Of a stretch of DNA of 64,000 nt, positions 25,589-39,400 are shown one piece after another. The translations under genes and the position numbers were made by a program. Where the stretch lies: positions 11,844,925-11,908,924 of the forward strand of contig JACDQD010000003.1 of assembly GCA_019843655.1 (NCBI GenBank), given 5' to 3'. The notes under the pieces are model-generated. The model was not told the DNA's origin. It was given only the letters and a program-made list of their open reading frames with translations, and did not search any database. Source of the stretch: Lethocerus indicus. Its lineage: Eukaryota; Arthropoda; Insecta; Hemiptera; Belostomatidae. Every line of letters begins with the position of its first letter. The first letter of the stretch is position 1.

Positions 25589-28500
25589 AAAGCGAACCTG
25601 AAAAACCGTAACGAAATTCGCTACCGATGAATTTAAATATATTCGATACCGGTATCGCACATTGATATGTCCGCACGCGAAACACGGGTATTATCAAATT
25701 ACCCAAGTTATAATCCAGCGCGTATTACTTCGAAAAAAAGAATAATAAATCGATTTTACAGTAGTTAATACATTATCACGTGAATTCTAAAAAAAAGACC
25801 TTGCGTAACTTATGAGGCAGGCTGATTGAAATCGGCTGATTTATTTCACCCTGTCGTAACCGGGTGATTGCAAAACGAGACTAACAATAAATCTGAGGCG
25901 TGATAATAATGTATAATATTACATCTTGTTTAAGAACGAAAATTACACAATTTTTATGGAAAGATACGTGCGATAATTTATTGTAATAATTATCGATTTT
26001 ATATCAAATACAATATAAAATACCGAGGTAAACATTTATGCTATTATTTGATTATTATAATCGCAATCGGTTCATAAATAAATAAATACATCTTCAAGTT
26101 GGGCTGACAAACTACTCAGTTGGGGTACTACTCAGTGATTACTGTATCATGATTTTTCTTTTATTATAAATGTTAGCATGCGTTTCCAATGACCCAATTA
26201 TACTGTTTTCCGTTCAATACTCAGCCTTCAATTTCAAGACTGGTTATTTACTTCGTTATTGAATTTGTAATGTGAAGTTCGAATTAAAAAAAAACATGTT
26301 TCAATTACCCGTATATTAAATGGTTTTCAATTTTGCTAATCCACCGTCGGTTCGTTATTATATTCGGAGCTACAGGAAGGGCGGACAAAGTGACTGGCCG
26401 TAAATGACAGGGCGCGGATGCGAACGCCCCCCGAAAATGTCTATAATCAAAGCTATATTGAATCGGTTCGGTCATTTACACGGTGGACATAATACCCGCC
26501 GGAATAATATTAGACGGGACACGTAACTGCCGGGAATTCTTGAACGCTGCAGTCCTAATCTCGGGAATTTAAATCGCGCGTAATAATTATTTTCAATTAA
26601 ATACCTTCGGGGGAGCGGTCGCGTTAAAAGCTTCCGGGTGTCTCGTTATAATCTTATCTGATTTATATACGCCGGCGCCCCGAAAATGCAATTTAACTTG
26701 TTTCGAGTTTTCGTCCCGATAACAACAAAGCAGTTATTTGTCAACCTGTTAAATTGCCGGACGCGGTGATCCGCTACCGGCACCCCTAAAAGCCCCTTCA
26801 AACCACTAATTGGGCCGATTTACCCAAATTCGAGCCATTAATATTCCAACCGAGGGCTTTTGGAAAATAATATTTTTAGGGCTTTTCGTTTTTTTTTTAC
26901 TGTACGACTTTCAGAACCTAATTGGATGAAATCAATCATGTCACGGACTCAAATCAGAAACCGGAGCGTATAAAATCATATTAGGTATAGCGTACGGCGT
27001 TTACCATAGAAATATAGCATTTATTAGTGATATTTTAACCTTGAATAATAAGGACGCTAATTAAATTTCGACTGTGATTTGTCAGCCGGTTTAACAGTAT
27101 AAGAACGGGAATTATTCCAGTTATCTTCAGTGAGGCCAAAAGTAAAAAATGTTCTCAGCAGTATAATTTCTACGCATTTATAGCCACTTATATATAAACC
27201 TACTCAACGGGATAAACTGTCAACCATGCACGAAGAATTTTATGGGCAAATATACTTTGCCATGAAAGCCATAAGGCTGTACTCTTTCATAAAATCTTCG
27301 GTACGAAATTACGAAATTAGGAAGGAAATTGTGTCTCTGCAAGTGGAGACAATTTCTTTATAAAGTGCCAGCGGAATTGTAGGTACTGGCCAACATTATA
27401 GGCGAATGAATTTAATCTGGGATTCAGTTGCGTCATCCTAACTTCCACCAGGCGGTGTCAAAATAATGCAGCCAATAAATAAGTCTTAATGAAAATGAGG
27501 ATTCAGAAACGTATTGGCGAAATGCGACGTGATTTCGCGAATTGGAGCGCGGCAAATTTTTGACCGATGGGGAATTTTAGGTGACCTTTTAATTTTCATT
27601 TCGACGCCCTGCTAAATATTAACCACCGTTACCGGGCCTATTTCAAACGTTGTGTAGTATTAATTTGCTAACGAAATTGATGTTTGTTTTATTAACTTCC
27701 ATTCTATGAAGTAAGCTATTGGCATTAGCAATGGATTCACCCGATTGGTACAATCCATTAACATAAGAGACTAGAAATACACATGATAACTTTTTCAAAG
27801 AAATTTTTCAAGCGACTGATAAATGTACTGCATCCGACGACTAATATCGAGTTATTGATAATGCTATTAATAAAATATCAATAATTTACAACCATTCTTA
27901 GAAACATGGTTAAAATTAAAGGAAATTATTAGGAGTTCGAGAGTCCAACATTTATTATTTATTGAAATGTTTTTGGCTTTACCGCCGAGTAATTTTTACG
28001 ATCATTTTATTGTTCGAAAAGCAACAAACGTTTATATTTAAAGAGCTCAGTATAGGGGATCTGGAGGCAGTTTGAGCCGGGGGAATGGATGCCAGTAGGG
28101 CGCTTAAGGGTATCAAGTCGTATCTGTTGACCCGTGGGCGGGCCGGGCCCCACAATAGCGAAGTGCCCCCGGGCCCAGGGAACCCAGTCAAGGGTATACT
28201 GCCAGCTACGTGAAGCAATACCAAAGCCCCGCGCGCGCACCTCACACACACACACACTCACACACTGGCTCAAATCTGCCCCCGGGGGCTGCGATCGACA
28301 CGCCGATTACGAAGGCGGTGGGCCCTCCCTCCCCGGCCTTATAATACATCCTTGTTCTAACAGTTTTGAAACATCACGCTGGAGCTAGAGAGGGGCAAAG
28401 AGATGACGTCCGTACACCGGTTAGGAAACATGCTCCACAACCAATGCCCCAAACGAAGAGTTCAGTTCTAAAAATAAATAACGATAAAACGAATAATTTA

Positions 28501-29130
28501 TTATTAAATGAATTTTCGTACGCTATATTAGAGTCTATTTGAAGCGTTCGAATAATATATAACATTTGAATAAATATTTTTCGAATAATATAATAAAGGA
28601 GTATAATATAGGGGACACGAAATTAAAAAGAAATCGGCCGTCTCATTTATATTTCATTTTTAGCACTAAATTATTATTAGTGAAACACACGCCTCGGAGA
28701 CAGAAATGGGTGACAAAAAAATTCAACGGTATTATTTACGAACCGAGTGAGTAAAAGTGAATTTTATTGCCGCGAACCCGTTTTGAATTGTGAATTGGTA
28801 CAAAAAAAGAAAGATCGGGAACCTTTTCAACATTATTTAATCCGTATAGGCCTTTTAATTTTATTTCTGTCACTCGGAATACCTGTTACAAATTACAGTG
28901 GTGAATGGAAGGCTGATGAATGACAATAATACTTTTAACGTGGTTTATTTCACTTTTGGAGTCCGCCCAACGATTTCTCCTTTGAGTTGTTCCATAATTC
29001 CTATTTATTTATTGAATTAATGTTTTAAATTTATGTTTGAGATTAAAATTAAATGCTATTCCAATAAACGAAGGACAATTCAACAATGAAACCAATATTT
29101 ACTTCTGAGAATTACACTTACAGTGGAAAT

Positions 29131-29136
<6 letters not shown>
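25589..29136. other. Non-coding; no gene recognised
   Basis: AT-rich at 25730-26330. Balanced, possibly regulatory DNA at 26340-26930. A bulged hairpin lies at 27322-27359. GC-rich DNA at 28060-28420 includes a short CA run (28243-28266). Frames in that GC-rich part are open on several frames at once and carry no domain. Confidence 0.5.
27322..27359 (+). other. Bulged hairpin
   Basis: GAAATTGTGTCTC (27325-27337) pairs with GAGACAATTTC (27346-27356) apart from a two-base bulge (27332-27333). Three weaker outer pairs extend it, around an 8-base loop. The stem is too short for a normal animal microRNA precursor (about 14 pairs), so function is doubtful. Confidence 0.6.

Positions 29137-29178
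<42 letters not shown>
29137..29178. repeat. (TA)n microsatellite, 42 bp
   Basis: Uninterrupted alternating TA between TGTTT and AAAT. Cruciform-prone and likely polymorphic. Confidence 0.97.
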
Positions 29179-29184
<6 letters not shown>

Positions 29185-31599
29185 GTTATAATGTTACTAA
29201 CGAAATGCTGCTGACGATATCCGAAAATACGCTCCAGCATCTTGGAGAAAACCGCAGGGTATAGTGATGTGTTATTCACATCGAAATCGCTCATGATCAC
29301 ATCAGTTCTACGCACCATAAAATTGCGGCTGTCCAATTATTGATGTCGCAGTTCGAGTTACAAACTCGCAGTACGAGATAGGCCAGTAAACAGGTCGACG
29401 CTCGGGGTACCGAAACCGGGTTAGATCGGCTTCGAAACTCTGCCTAAAACCCGTATTTCCCACGAGGACAACGGCGCTAGCCTGTCCTTTTTCCATGCCA
29501 ATCGAAAAGCGATTTATTCGCGTTTATCCGTAATTATCTTCAATTAGGCGTTAAATTCTTCTTACCCAAGAGACCGAGTGCCGGCTCGGCCCGCTGGTCT
29601 CTCCGGTAATTCAGCTCGTTGCGAGCCTTCAAGCCCGAGTATCCGCTATTCTGAACAAAGACTCTATTAACATAATTCGGCCGACCACGCATCAGAAGAC
29701 AGTAAAAAATAACTGGGATTAAACATTTTTAATGTTAAAGGAAACAAATAGTGCCACTGCTTATTACAATTCTGTAGAAATTGTGATAGATATAATTCAC
29801 TCATTCTATATAACTGGAACGAAAGTAGCATTAAAATAGCTTCGTTTTTATATTTACGAACTATTGCTTTGCGCCTAATAACAAGGCAAACAGAGTGGAC
29901 TGAATATGATGTATATCATTAGAAAGTACGTTAAAAAAAGCGGTATAATAATAAAAAAATTATTAGTGTATTACTACTTTCGAAGCCTTACATAGTGGGG
30001 TATCCACTTGGACTCCCCCTCCGGTACGAAAAACAGTAACAAACGAGGTACGTCTTAATCGATTGAACACGTTCGTTCAATGATTTATGGGTCGTAAAAG
30101 TAATTTGATAAATATCTTACTCTGCACGAGTGACTCTGTATTAATGGCTTGTATAGAAAAGGTGAAAGTTAAGTCGTCAAACCGATCAATGAATGACTTT
30201 CTGTACGCATGGCGCCAATATCCTGTGCCAATTCTTCGCATGATAGGAATTTTTTAATTGACATAATTACATCCATTTGAAAAACATTGCATAGATAATT
30301 ATGATTAAATTGTGGTTAAAATTGAAGCGACTGATTGTTAACTTAAATTTTGGTGCTTTAAAAAAAACATTGACTTTGTTCTATTGATAATTGATAACTG
30401 CTCGCTGATGCTAAAAAATTACTGGTTAGTATGAATATTTTGACTGAACTATAGACATATGTCGATTCTGTTAGAAGACAAAAACATATTTACATGGACT
30501 AGAACTTGCCTGTTCTTCAAAAAAATTTCCTCATATTTTGTTTCATCTGACGGAGTTTATGACAGTATTAGTGCTCCTCTACCTACTGTCGTTGGTTATT
30601 ATTTATTGAAGGAAACCAGATGAAAAAATGGGTTTAATGGGTAGGTAAACTTCCTAAATATTCCCGAGTCGGTGGCCGATGAGCTAGTTAACTGCTAGAA
30701 TCGCTAACAAAAGTTTAAGGTCTGTAGATGTAATGCGCGTCAATATTTTTTAACGAAATTTGCCGTCCGATTTATCGGACGTGGTTTCGCCACTGTGCTA
30801 TAATTACGGGTCTGAAAACTATTTTTTCAAAGGACTACACTTAAGTATGGTGGAGAGATGTTGGAGGGTCGGGGCAATAGATAAGCGGCGGTGAGCGAGC
30901 TAGGATGAAAAAGGGCAGTACGCCGGGTACCGACTCGAGTAACAGTCGGGCGCACCGACTACCAGTGTTATAACTTTCTCGGGTTATGTAGTAACAATAA
31001 ATGGAAGGAGCGGGATCGAACTGGGTCGAGGGACCACGCCTTTAGCATCGGCCGGACCTCGCCTCGCTTCTTATATCTCATCTGTTATATCAGAACTAGC
31101 GGCCGCCCACCCCGGCCAAGCCCACATTTTTGCTACTTTCACCATATAGGGTGAAAATTGGCTCGATCCCCGACCCGAGAAAACCTCCCGATTGTTTTAC
31201 CGCACGTGTTCCTCTACAGCCGCACAGTACATCCGACACTATCCCAGTTTCGTGCCCTACCTAATAAAAAAACTCAACTGAAACACAGAGTATCCGCTGT
31301 CTTTTAAAATAGACTTTCTCGTTTTAATGGCAGCTTTAATAAGTTATTCAATTTGGACACAAAAAGATATTCGGAATCAGTAAGTTATTTGGAAATGTAT
31401 CTGTCCTCCAACAATCAATGAACTTGATCTAACATACATATAAGTACAGTTTTCCGTCTCCATTCCTCCATTTGACTTTAGGCATTGTGATCAGCAATCT
31501 GTGACTTTTTAATACGTATTCCGACTGTAGAGATATACGGAGTTTATTTTATATAATTTATTCACAAAAATTGCGTCCGGCTATCCCGATACAAATCAA
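29179..31599. other. Non-coding; no gene recognised
   Basis: GC-balanced at 29280-29690, AT-rich at 29700-30830, GC-rich at 30840-31250. The word CCGATGAGCTAG near 30676 recurs near 63768; a single 12-mer pair is within chance. No exon or RNA gene is supported. Confidence 0.5.
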
Positions 31600-31661
31600 T
31601 TAGTCGCGTAAATACTCTCGGGACAACCGGCAGAACTGAATAAAATCAGTTCTCCGACTAA
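31600..31661 (+). other. Nested inverted repeats (possible RNA or DNA fold)
   Basis: Outer arms TTAGTCG (31600-31606) and CGACTAA (31655-31661) enclose an inner hairpin with arms AGAACTGA (31632-31639) and TCAGTTCT (31646-31653) around a 6-base ATAAAA loop. Only one base separates the inner and outer right arms, so the two helices could stack, with 25 unpaired bases on the left. Not recognised as a known RNA family. Confidence 0.7.
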
Positions 31662-34600
31662 CATTCCAGAATGTGGTTGAAGTTAAGTTTCTGAATGTTC
31701 CCTAATCATTAGCGCGCTCCCTAATGTCTTTACCATTCAGTTAATATGGTTAACATTGAATCAAACTAATTCAATAATTCATTAACTGTTCTTTCTGTTA
31801 AGTACTGTCGCGGAATTTAATTAAGTCATTCTAAGAATATAATAGTACAGCTAGAAAAATACCCTGCAACAATGTACGCGTTAGTATTAAGCCTTATATC
31901 GTAGTTAATTATGTTAAACTGACATGAAAAAACCCCAAGCCAACCTATGATGAACGGAATGTGTTTCTATTTTGTTGCATATTTTCCATATTTCCGTATC
32001 TGATTATATTTCTGAAACTAACTGATTTATACTTTCGATATGCATTTCGGAGTGTTTAAGAACGCTTGCAGTCAGGATTCATGAAACATCGGTGTCTTTT
32101 CATTGCCAAAAATATATTGGGACACTAACGTCTAAACTAGTGTAGAATGACATGTGTCAAACGGGAAACACTTTCGTACGCTGTAAGGGTGAATTCGCCA
32201 AGCGATATTCGAGGCCCTGTAATTACATATATTTACTGGTAAAACGAACACATAAATAAACAAATGTCGTACCCAGAAATGTACATAAAGCTCTCTTTTA
32301 GTTCAGTTTCTCTCGATATAATGAATGGCTATACTCGGTGATCACTACGTACGTATGGTCTGGGTCTTAAAACATCTAAATCGTACGTATGCTAGGACAC
32401 CAGCCCGCTAGCAGTGCAATAATAATAAAAGTGTGGTGAAAAATAAATGCAGGCGTAAAGTTTTTATAGCACAGTTGTGGCTGTCTTCACGTGCAGACGC
32501 GCTGCCCATCTTCTGACCAGACGTCTACATTCAAGCCCCCGCACGTCTTAATAGATCTTCCTCTTAGAACCTTTTACCGGGGTTCTCTACGTCAACACGC
32601 CCTGTCTGCCAGTCTGTTCAAAGTTGAAATGATCAGATAGATAAATAATCTCGGTTCGGTTTCAATCCTGAGTGCTCCGAAATCCTATTTGAGCTATAAT
32701 CTGAGCTCTATCCGTGCCTATTCCCGATTAAGTCTGGCTTTGTAGCTCGGGCGAGCGAGATTCTTCATCTACCCCCAAAATTTGAATTGATTTTGTTACT
32801 AAAACTCCTACCCAGAAATCACTGTGATAAGGCCGGAGGATACAGGGAAGATAAGGACTCAAGAATTTATATCACTTTATTACCAATACCTCGCATTTTA
32901 GATTAAATTGATGAGAACCAAATGTTATTAGGATTTTCTGTTTTATTCTCTATTAATTTTTAGTTTCAGGAACAAATTAAAAATTATCAAGGTTAGGTTA
33001 CGATTAGAGAGCTACAAGTATTATTTTGCAAATAATATCCTCCCGATAAGGAATATAAGTATCTAATAAGAGTCTAGATGAAATATTTATTGCCCGTTAC
33101 ATCATTAATGGTTCAAATGGAACAAGTCTAAACGCGGGGTTTCGATACGGAAATTTTTATTTGTTATAACGGGCTCTTTAATTATTACGCCATTACTTCA
33201 TTATAATTATAGAGCAATAAAGTCCAACGACAAGAATCAAAGACGCAATTGTATCCCCGATGGATGGCCGAATACTGGCTATTTATGGAGCGACAGGAAG
33301 AACTCGTGAAACGGAGGGTGGTCTCTCCTTTACCCGTTCTATATACGGTCGTTCGTAATATCTCATACGGGTTGAATTTAATAATGAAGAAATATTCCCT
33401 GGAAGTTACTCCCGTTGACCATTTAAGGCGGGTTTTTATCGGCGGCCGGTAATTAAAGTCTGAAATCTGGGACAGGTGGGCGTTCGACTGCATGAAAGTC
33501 CCTCGGCCGGCGGCGGCTAATGAGCGATTTTTCAACATTCCGAAAAGCTTTTGAGCGACCCGTGTTTACGCAACCGCCGAGGAGCGGACTTCTTCTGGGC
33601 TCGACTCCTGAAAAACTTTCTAAGGGCGGCGGACTGGTTTTCGGTCCCGGTCCGAAAAACAAGAATACCCACTGAGCGGCCGGGACGTCGGCCTAAAGAG
33701 AGCCGACAAAAATAACTGGAGTCCCGCTGACTACCGGCTGAATTCTCCGCATTTTATCCTCCTTTTTTTCCTCCACCGGGATAATTGCACCCGTCACATT
33801 AGTGCCTTCGAGTGACCGAGACGAAGACTAAGGAGCGGTGTCGATTAGCCCCGACAGAAGAAGCGCCCGATGGATCAGTTCTTCTCTTTCGGAACACTAC
33901 CCCTTTCCGTTCATAAACGATCTTATTTACTTCGCGTAGTCTTATACCGAACACAAATATACGTCAGTACGGTTTTATTCCAATAACATTCGTCAAACAA
34001 ACCTTCTTTACAAACCTCTATTAATGCTTTTCTCCCTTGTGTTTGGTTCTAATTTTCCGGACATATTATTATGTAGTATTCAGCGTGATATGTTAGTAGT
34101 GTTAACGGGAAGTTTTTAAGGGAACTTAAGATACCTACTTGTCAGTGTTACGTGAAGATTTTGGATATATTCTTTTGGTCTTACCTCCCCAAGATCTGGT
34201 TTCAACGAATCAACGGATAATAATTCAGAGAGGGGAAATGTTGGTATAATTATTACGAAGGATGCAAAGGTGCAGACAGGATTCTCCACCGGCAGCCAAC
34301 ACTCTTCAACTGTATTCAGTGCTACTGAAGATAGGGTGAATACGAAACCGGTCTTATGCCAACGACCGGTGCGAATGGAAACGGCTTGGTTTCATGTGAA
34401 AGTCTTAAAACTTACAAATTATGATAGCTTTCTGTTTTATTCAACAGTGGACGGATGCGTTTTGACACCTCAACCATCAATTAGAGTTTCGCTTAAAAGT
34501 TATACCGGATATTCAGGAAGGGAAATGTCTAAGCCTACGCTGTCGAAAGATGATCCGGATTGTGTCATTATGACCGGGCTATTATCCGGTTATGCGTAAC

Positions 34601-36400
34601 ATCGATAATTGTCCGGATTAATTTATGAAAATGACACGGAGCGAATGAGAGGCAGAGACACACGCTCGCCCCACAATTGGATTAATGCAAATTGCACGAA
34701 TTTATGCGTTCACCATTCTTCTCGGCGAGAGCTCACACTGTCGAGATTGTTTGGCAATAGGCGAGGGGCTCCAAGCTCCAGGCTCCAAGAGCTCTGAATG
34801 CATCGCATACATAATGCTTTATTATTTAGCTTACTGGTGACAATATAGAAACATTCCATACACAATTTTGACAATAATAAAGAAACGACGTTTCCCGCTC
34901 TTTCCATTTCGCCGTGTGCGATGTTGCATAAGTAACCGACTATGCGAAAAATTGATCTTCCATAGAGTGATGCATAGTGTGATGTGTCCTGTGCGGCGAA
35001 AAATGACGACTTTTTCCAAACAAACATAAATCGTACGAATAGCGCATAATTGTATCGCACAACTCCACAAAACTACATTGCATAATTTTAATATTTATAT
35101 TTGAAGCAATAAACCCCATATCAATTTCTAAAACTAGTCCAATAAAAGAAGTGGGTCCTAAAAGTGATTTGAATAGTTATTTGATGACTGTAGTGCAAAA
35201 TACATAGGACAGGGACCGAATACGTTTCCGTCGAAGAATTATGAGTCGACAACGCGCCGGGATATAATAAATGCCGGAACGTGTTTTCTTAACTGGTAGC
35301 TGATTATGTCATGAGGTGTCCAGGGCCGTCCCAGTGATAGGGCCGGAGAGACGGGGGTACGGGGACGGGGGAGTCTCGTCGGCCCGGACGATGTTATACG
35401 AGTCGACTTGTTAAGAAATCGGATTTACGACGGGCGACCGCGCCGTTTCGCTTTAAGGCTCCCGTTTAAATTGGAATCTTTTTGCCCAATGAGTTGCCTG
35501 GCGTGTAAAAGCCCGTAACACGCGGCCCCAGCGAGAATAACTCGCTTATACAGCCCGTGTTGGACGCGGGGCGTACCGGTCGGGAAGCAGGATGGACAAT
35601 GGAGAAATGTTGCAAAAATATCATTTCTATTCCATGTATTAAGGAACCTACTGTTCTAAACGAAGGCTTCTATAAGGTAAATAAAGCCATGTTGTTTCCG
35701 TAGTGAGCGTTATCTTTTCACCAGTCTTTCCGTTTTTGAGTCAACACAAATTTCGATGGACTAATACCGTACACGCAATTCAAGATTATAAATCAGGTTT
35801 TAAATAAATACGTAGTCTATCTATTATTTAACTATCCAAGCACTAAAGCACTTCCAAGCTGCCGATTGCAAACAACAAATGCACGCGAATTCCAATGCCC
35901 AAATGCGACAAAATAGGGACGCTCGGGGATATACCAGTGCATCGGGGCGCCCGTAAAAAAGTACCCGCCTATATCTTATTGCGGAATCGAAATTGCGGGC
36001 CGTGAGCCAACATGAAGGATGGCCCAGGGGGAATGGCGCTAGCAACAAAAAAATAAAGGCGGGCCCGGTTTCGCATGTCACCATCCGCTGTGTTACCACC
36101 GTGTGGTGACCTTTCGGTAATTGAGAGTTTGCTCGGCGTCCGTCATTACACGACGGCAGGCATCCGCCCGAAAAAACGTCATGCCCGCACGTAAGGAGTC
36201 AAAGGACAGAGACGCCGGTAACCGAGCGTAAACCTAAATAACTTTAAGTAAATGTGTAGAGAGGGGGCGATGAAAAAAGAAAAAATCACTAAATCAACTC
36301 CTCCAATCGGTCTATTGTGTTATGTATTAACTTAAACACAAATTTCAACGCAACCTCTCCACTGGCACATTCGATATGATTTGCACTCCAAAATTGGACT
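31662..36400. other. Non-coding; no gene recognised
   Basis: AT-rich to about 33180, then mixed. CGTACGTATG occurs at 32348 and 32382. GC-richer DNA at 33240-33900 and 35220-35600 has open frames on both strands without domains. Three G-runs at 35353-35371 fall short of a canonical quadruplex. 34741-34795 has short repeats of GGCTCCAAG. Confidence 0.5.
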
Positions 36401-39400
36401 TAGACGCACTCTAGTAATGTGGCTGAAGTTCCACCAACGTGAACGCTCGTGGGACAAACATTAATTAATCTAACCAGACTTCGAGACCTATTCACTTAAA
36501 TTTTGTTAGCCTCCAGTCAAGTATACAAATATATAAGAAAAGGCTGAGGTACGACAGTTTAATCGCTTACTGTTGACTGTTCGCTCCCGTTCCTTGGGTA
36601 TACCAGGTTTATAGCCTATCATGGAAAGATTAGATATCCAATAATCGAGAGATTATCTGAGAGAATTAACTGCCCCCGGGTTTTTCTTATTCTTCCCTTA
36701 CTTCCCGAGTGTGCTTCTAACTATGAATTAAGTCGCGTGTCTCCACGATTCATTGAAACTGATTAAATTATATTTTGGGTAACTATCAAGACAAATAATA
36801 CAGTCGGATTTTAAAAATATCCCTCTTGTATGAAAAACCGGCGAAGCGGAATAAAATTAGATCTAACACCGAGTGGGCAGAAGAAAAATGCCCTCTTTAA
36901 AATGCAAACCTTTGTTGACGATATTTCAACATCCGTAATAATAATCGGAGCTTCGCATAATCCGAGAAGGCGGCCGTTACCAACTTCAACCGGAACATTA
37001 ATATGTTTAAGAAATCAGAATTAATGGAATCCTTCTTAAATATATTCCATTCCACCCCGACACGTGGACTCAATAGCCGAGAAAAATAACTTCTAGCAAC
37101 CTTGCGCCTGTCAAATGACTGAGCTTTTCTCGTCCAAGACATAAGCACGAACCTATAATTTTCCATCAGGACTGCGGTGGAATCCCAATGAGTGCTAACG
37201 TTGATTTCAAATCATGGATGAATAGTTGTCTCGTTTGAACTCTTGAAATATTCAGGCAATGTATTTCATCACAACTAATTCGCCCATTCTAGAATTCTTC
37301 TTAGTAATCAACATTATAAATCAGTTTAATGATAGCAATTATAATGGTCTTACTCGTAAAAGCGTGATCGATTTACTGTAACTTATTCAGTGACAAAAAA
37401 GAAATTGCGGAGAGATCGAGACGTTGATGTCTGTCTGGAAAGTGATCTTGAAGATAATTCTGATTGAAAGAACTGGTTTTAAAAACTCAAACCTGAAACT
37501 GTGTCGGTGATTCTCCTTAATAACACGCCGCAATAAGTTGCAAATTTGAATTAATTCCTTACTTACTTTTATTTATCTATTTGGGGATAACAATGTAAAT
37601 AGCGCAAATCAAAAGCCGGTTAATCTCTGGTCAAATATGAGACATAATATATTTTTGTTTTTTCGTATTCTTATCGTGTAAATGTGTTTAATTCCTCTCA
37701 TTCGAGCGATCGACATGCCAGGCATAATTCCGGGTATGCCCCACTCACGCCCGTTCCAACTTCCTACAGAGGCTGACTCCCGGTTCAAAAATGTTGATTC
37801 ATCGGACCGTATTTCATCAGAGGGCGAAAAATCGTGTGGTGTCCATTTCCCTGCCCAACGGCTACCAGATATAATCGTCTAATCGGATGTCGGGGGGGTC
37901 ATGGTCGGCACGCCGGCGGCGGCTTCTCGGCCCGGCTCCGTACGCAATAGCAGACGCAATTCTCCCACTTATCGGCCGGAGGAGCCCGGCACAGATTTCT
38001 CTCGCGCCGTCACCTTGAGCCGCGAGCGGCTCAAAGGAAAAGAAATAAGAAACGAAGGGGATCAAATCCGAATTTGGTAGGGCGTCCGAAAATCAATTAT
38101 ACTAACTACCGGTTGGGGTCGGTGGAGTATATTAGACTGAGTTATCGACGGGATAATTGGGCGTCTATCCGGGGGTGTAACCCAATCGTGTAATGAGGTT
38201 GTTTATTGGGGCTTTATTGCCGTCTGACCTATAGCGTACCGCGGTAGGACTTCTGTGTGTTCTCCGCCTCTGCCCCGGTCCGCTCCTGATGCAATTGCTA
38301 CGCCCGCCTCAGCCTTCAAAAACGTATTTATCCCGACTCGGAAGGTGTAGTTCGACTACTGCCGGTCTAGAAGCGACCAACATGAACCCACGTCTGACGA
38401 TAATGGACTGCAATACGTTTCAACGAAAAGTTTGGTCATACACAATGTCGTTCTAAAGAATATACCACATTTCCAAAGTTTATATACGATAAAAAAAATC
38501 ACAATCAAATAGCGAATAGAAATTTAAATCGATTAATGTCGATTTAAGGAGCCAACGAGGCAACGATAAAAACACTCATTTCATATTATTCTGTGATTGA
38601 ACGCCACTATGAATGGTTATGACTGAACACAGCAACTATCGTACCGGTAGAATAATTGAATCTGTTTTAATATTATAGTTGAACAAATTCTTTCAACTCA
38701 ATATGCTCGAACCTTTTACTTCTTCCAGTACTTTCACCTACCCAGTTGGCATGGAGGTGACTACTTCGGCCGGTTATCATGAGTAGCCCGGAGGTTTCTC
38801 TGGAAGGGAGCGCTCCGGCTCATCTTGATCCATGACCAACCCCTGGAGGGGAGTCCGATAATTATTATAATTCAGTTTCGAGTTTCGTTGAGATGCCGGG
38901 GTGAACAGAGCGCTGGACAGATAGGTATAGAGAGCTATCTTCCACGTTCTATCTTCCCTACAGGAAACCCCCAGTGAGCTTCCCCCACGAAGAAGAATCG
39001 GCGGTGTCGGACCATCGCTCTGCTTTCTCGAGACGTTTCTGAAAATAAGAACCAACACATGTGAACAGTCTTTAGACCCGAACATCATGGGGCAATGACG
39101 CTGACTTCTCAAACATTACAACCAGAGTATACTTCATCATCTGGGCTTCATTGGTGGTATTACAGAGAAGATGCTTTATTTGTAGATGACACGCGTGCAT
39201 TCTCAATTTTATTTCAAATACGTCTACAATATAAACTTATGTTATGAAATAAATGGTGAGATATTTCTATTTTCCGATAAATTATTATTACAACTAATAT
39301 TTCAGCTATTATTAAAGTAATAATATAGATCGCGTTTTTGTCTAGTCTAAGTTATAACTCGGCCCAGCTTAATTTTAGATTGAAGAGCAAATTGACCGGA

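Noticed and set aside
35353..35371. Three G-runs on the plus strand
   Set aside because: Only three runs of three or more G; a canonical quadruplex needs four.
38624..38633. TGAACACAGC, matching the 5' part of miR-317
   Set aside because: The rest of the mature sequence differs and no complementary arm is found nearby.
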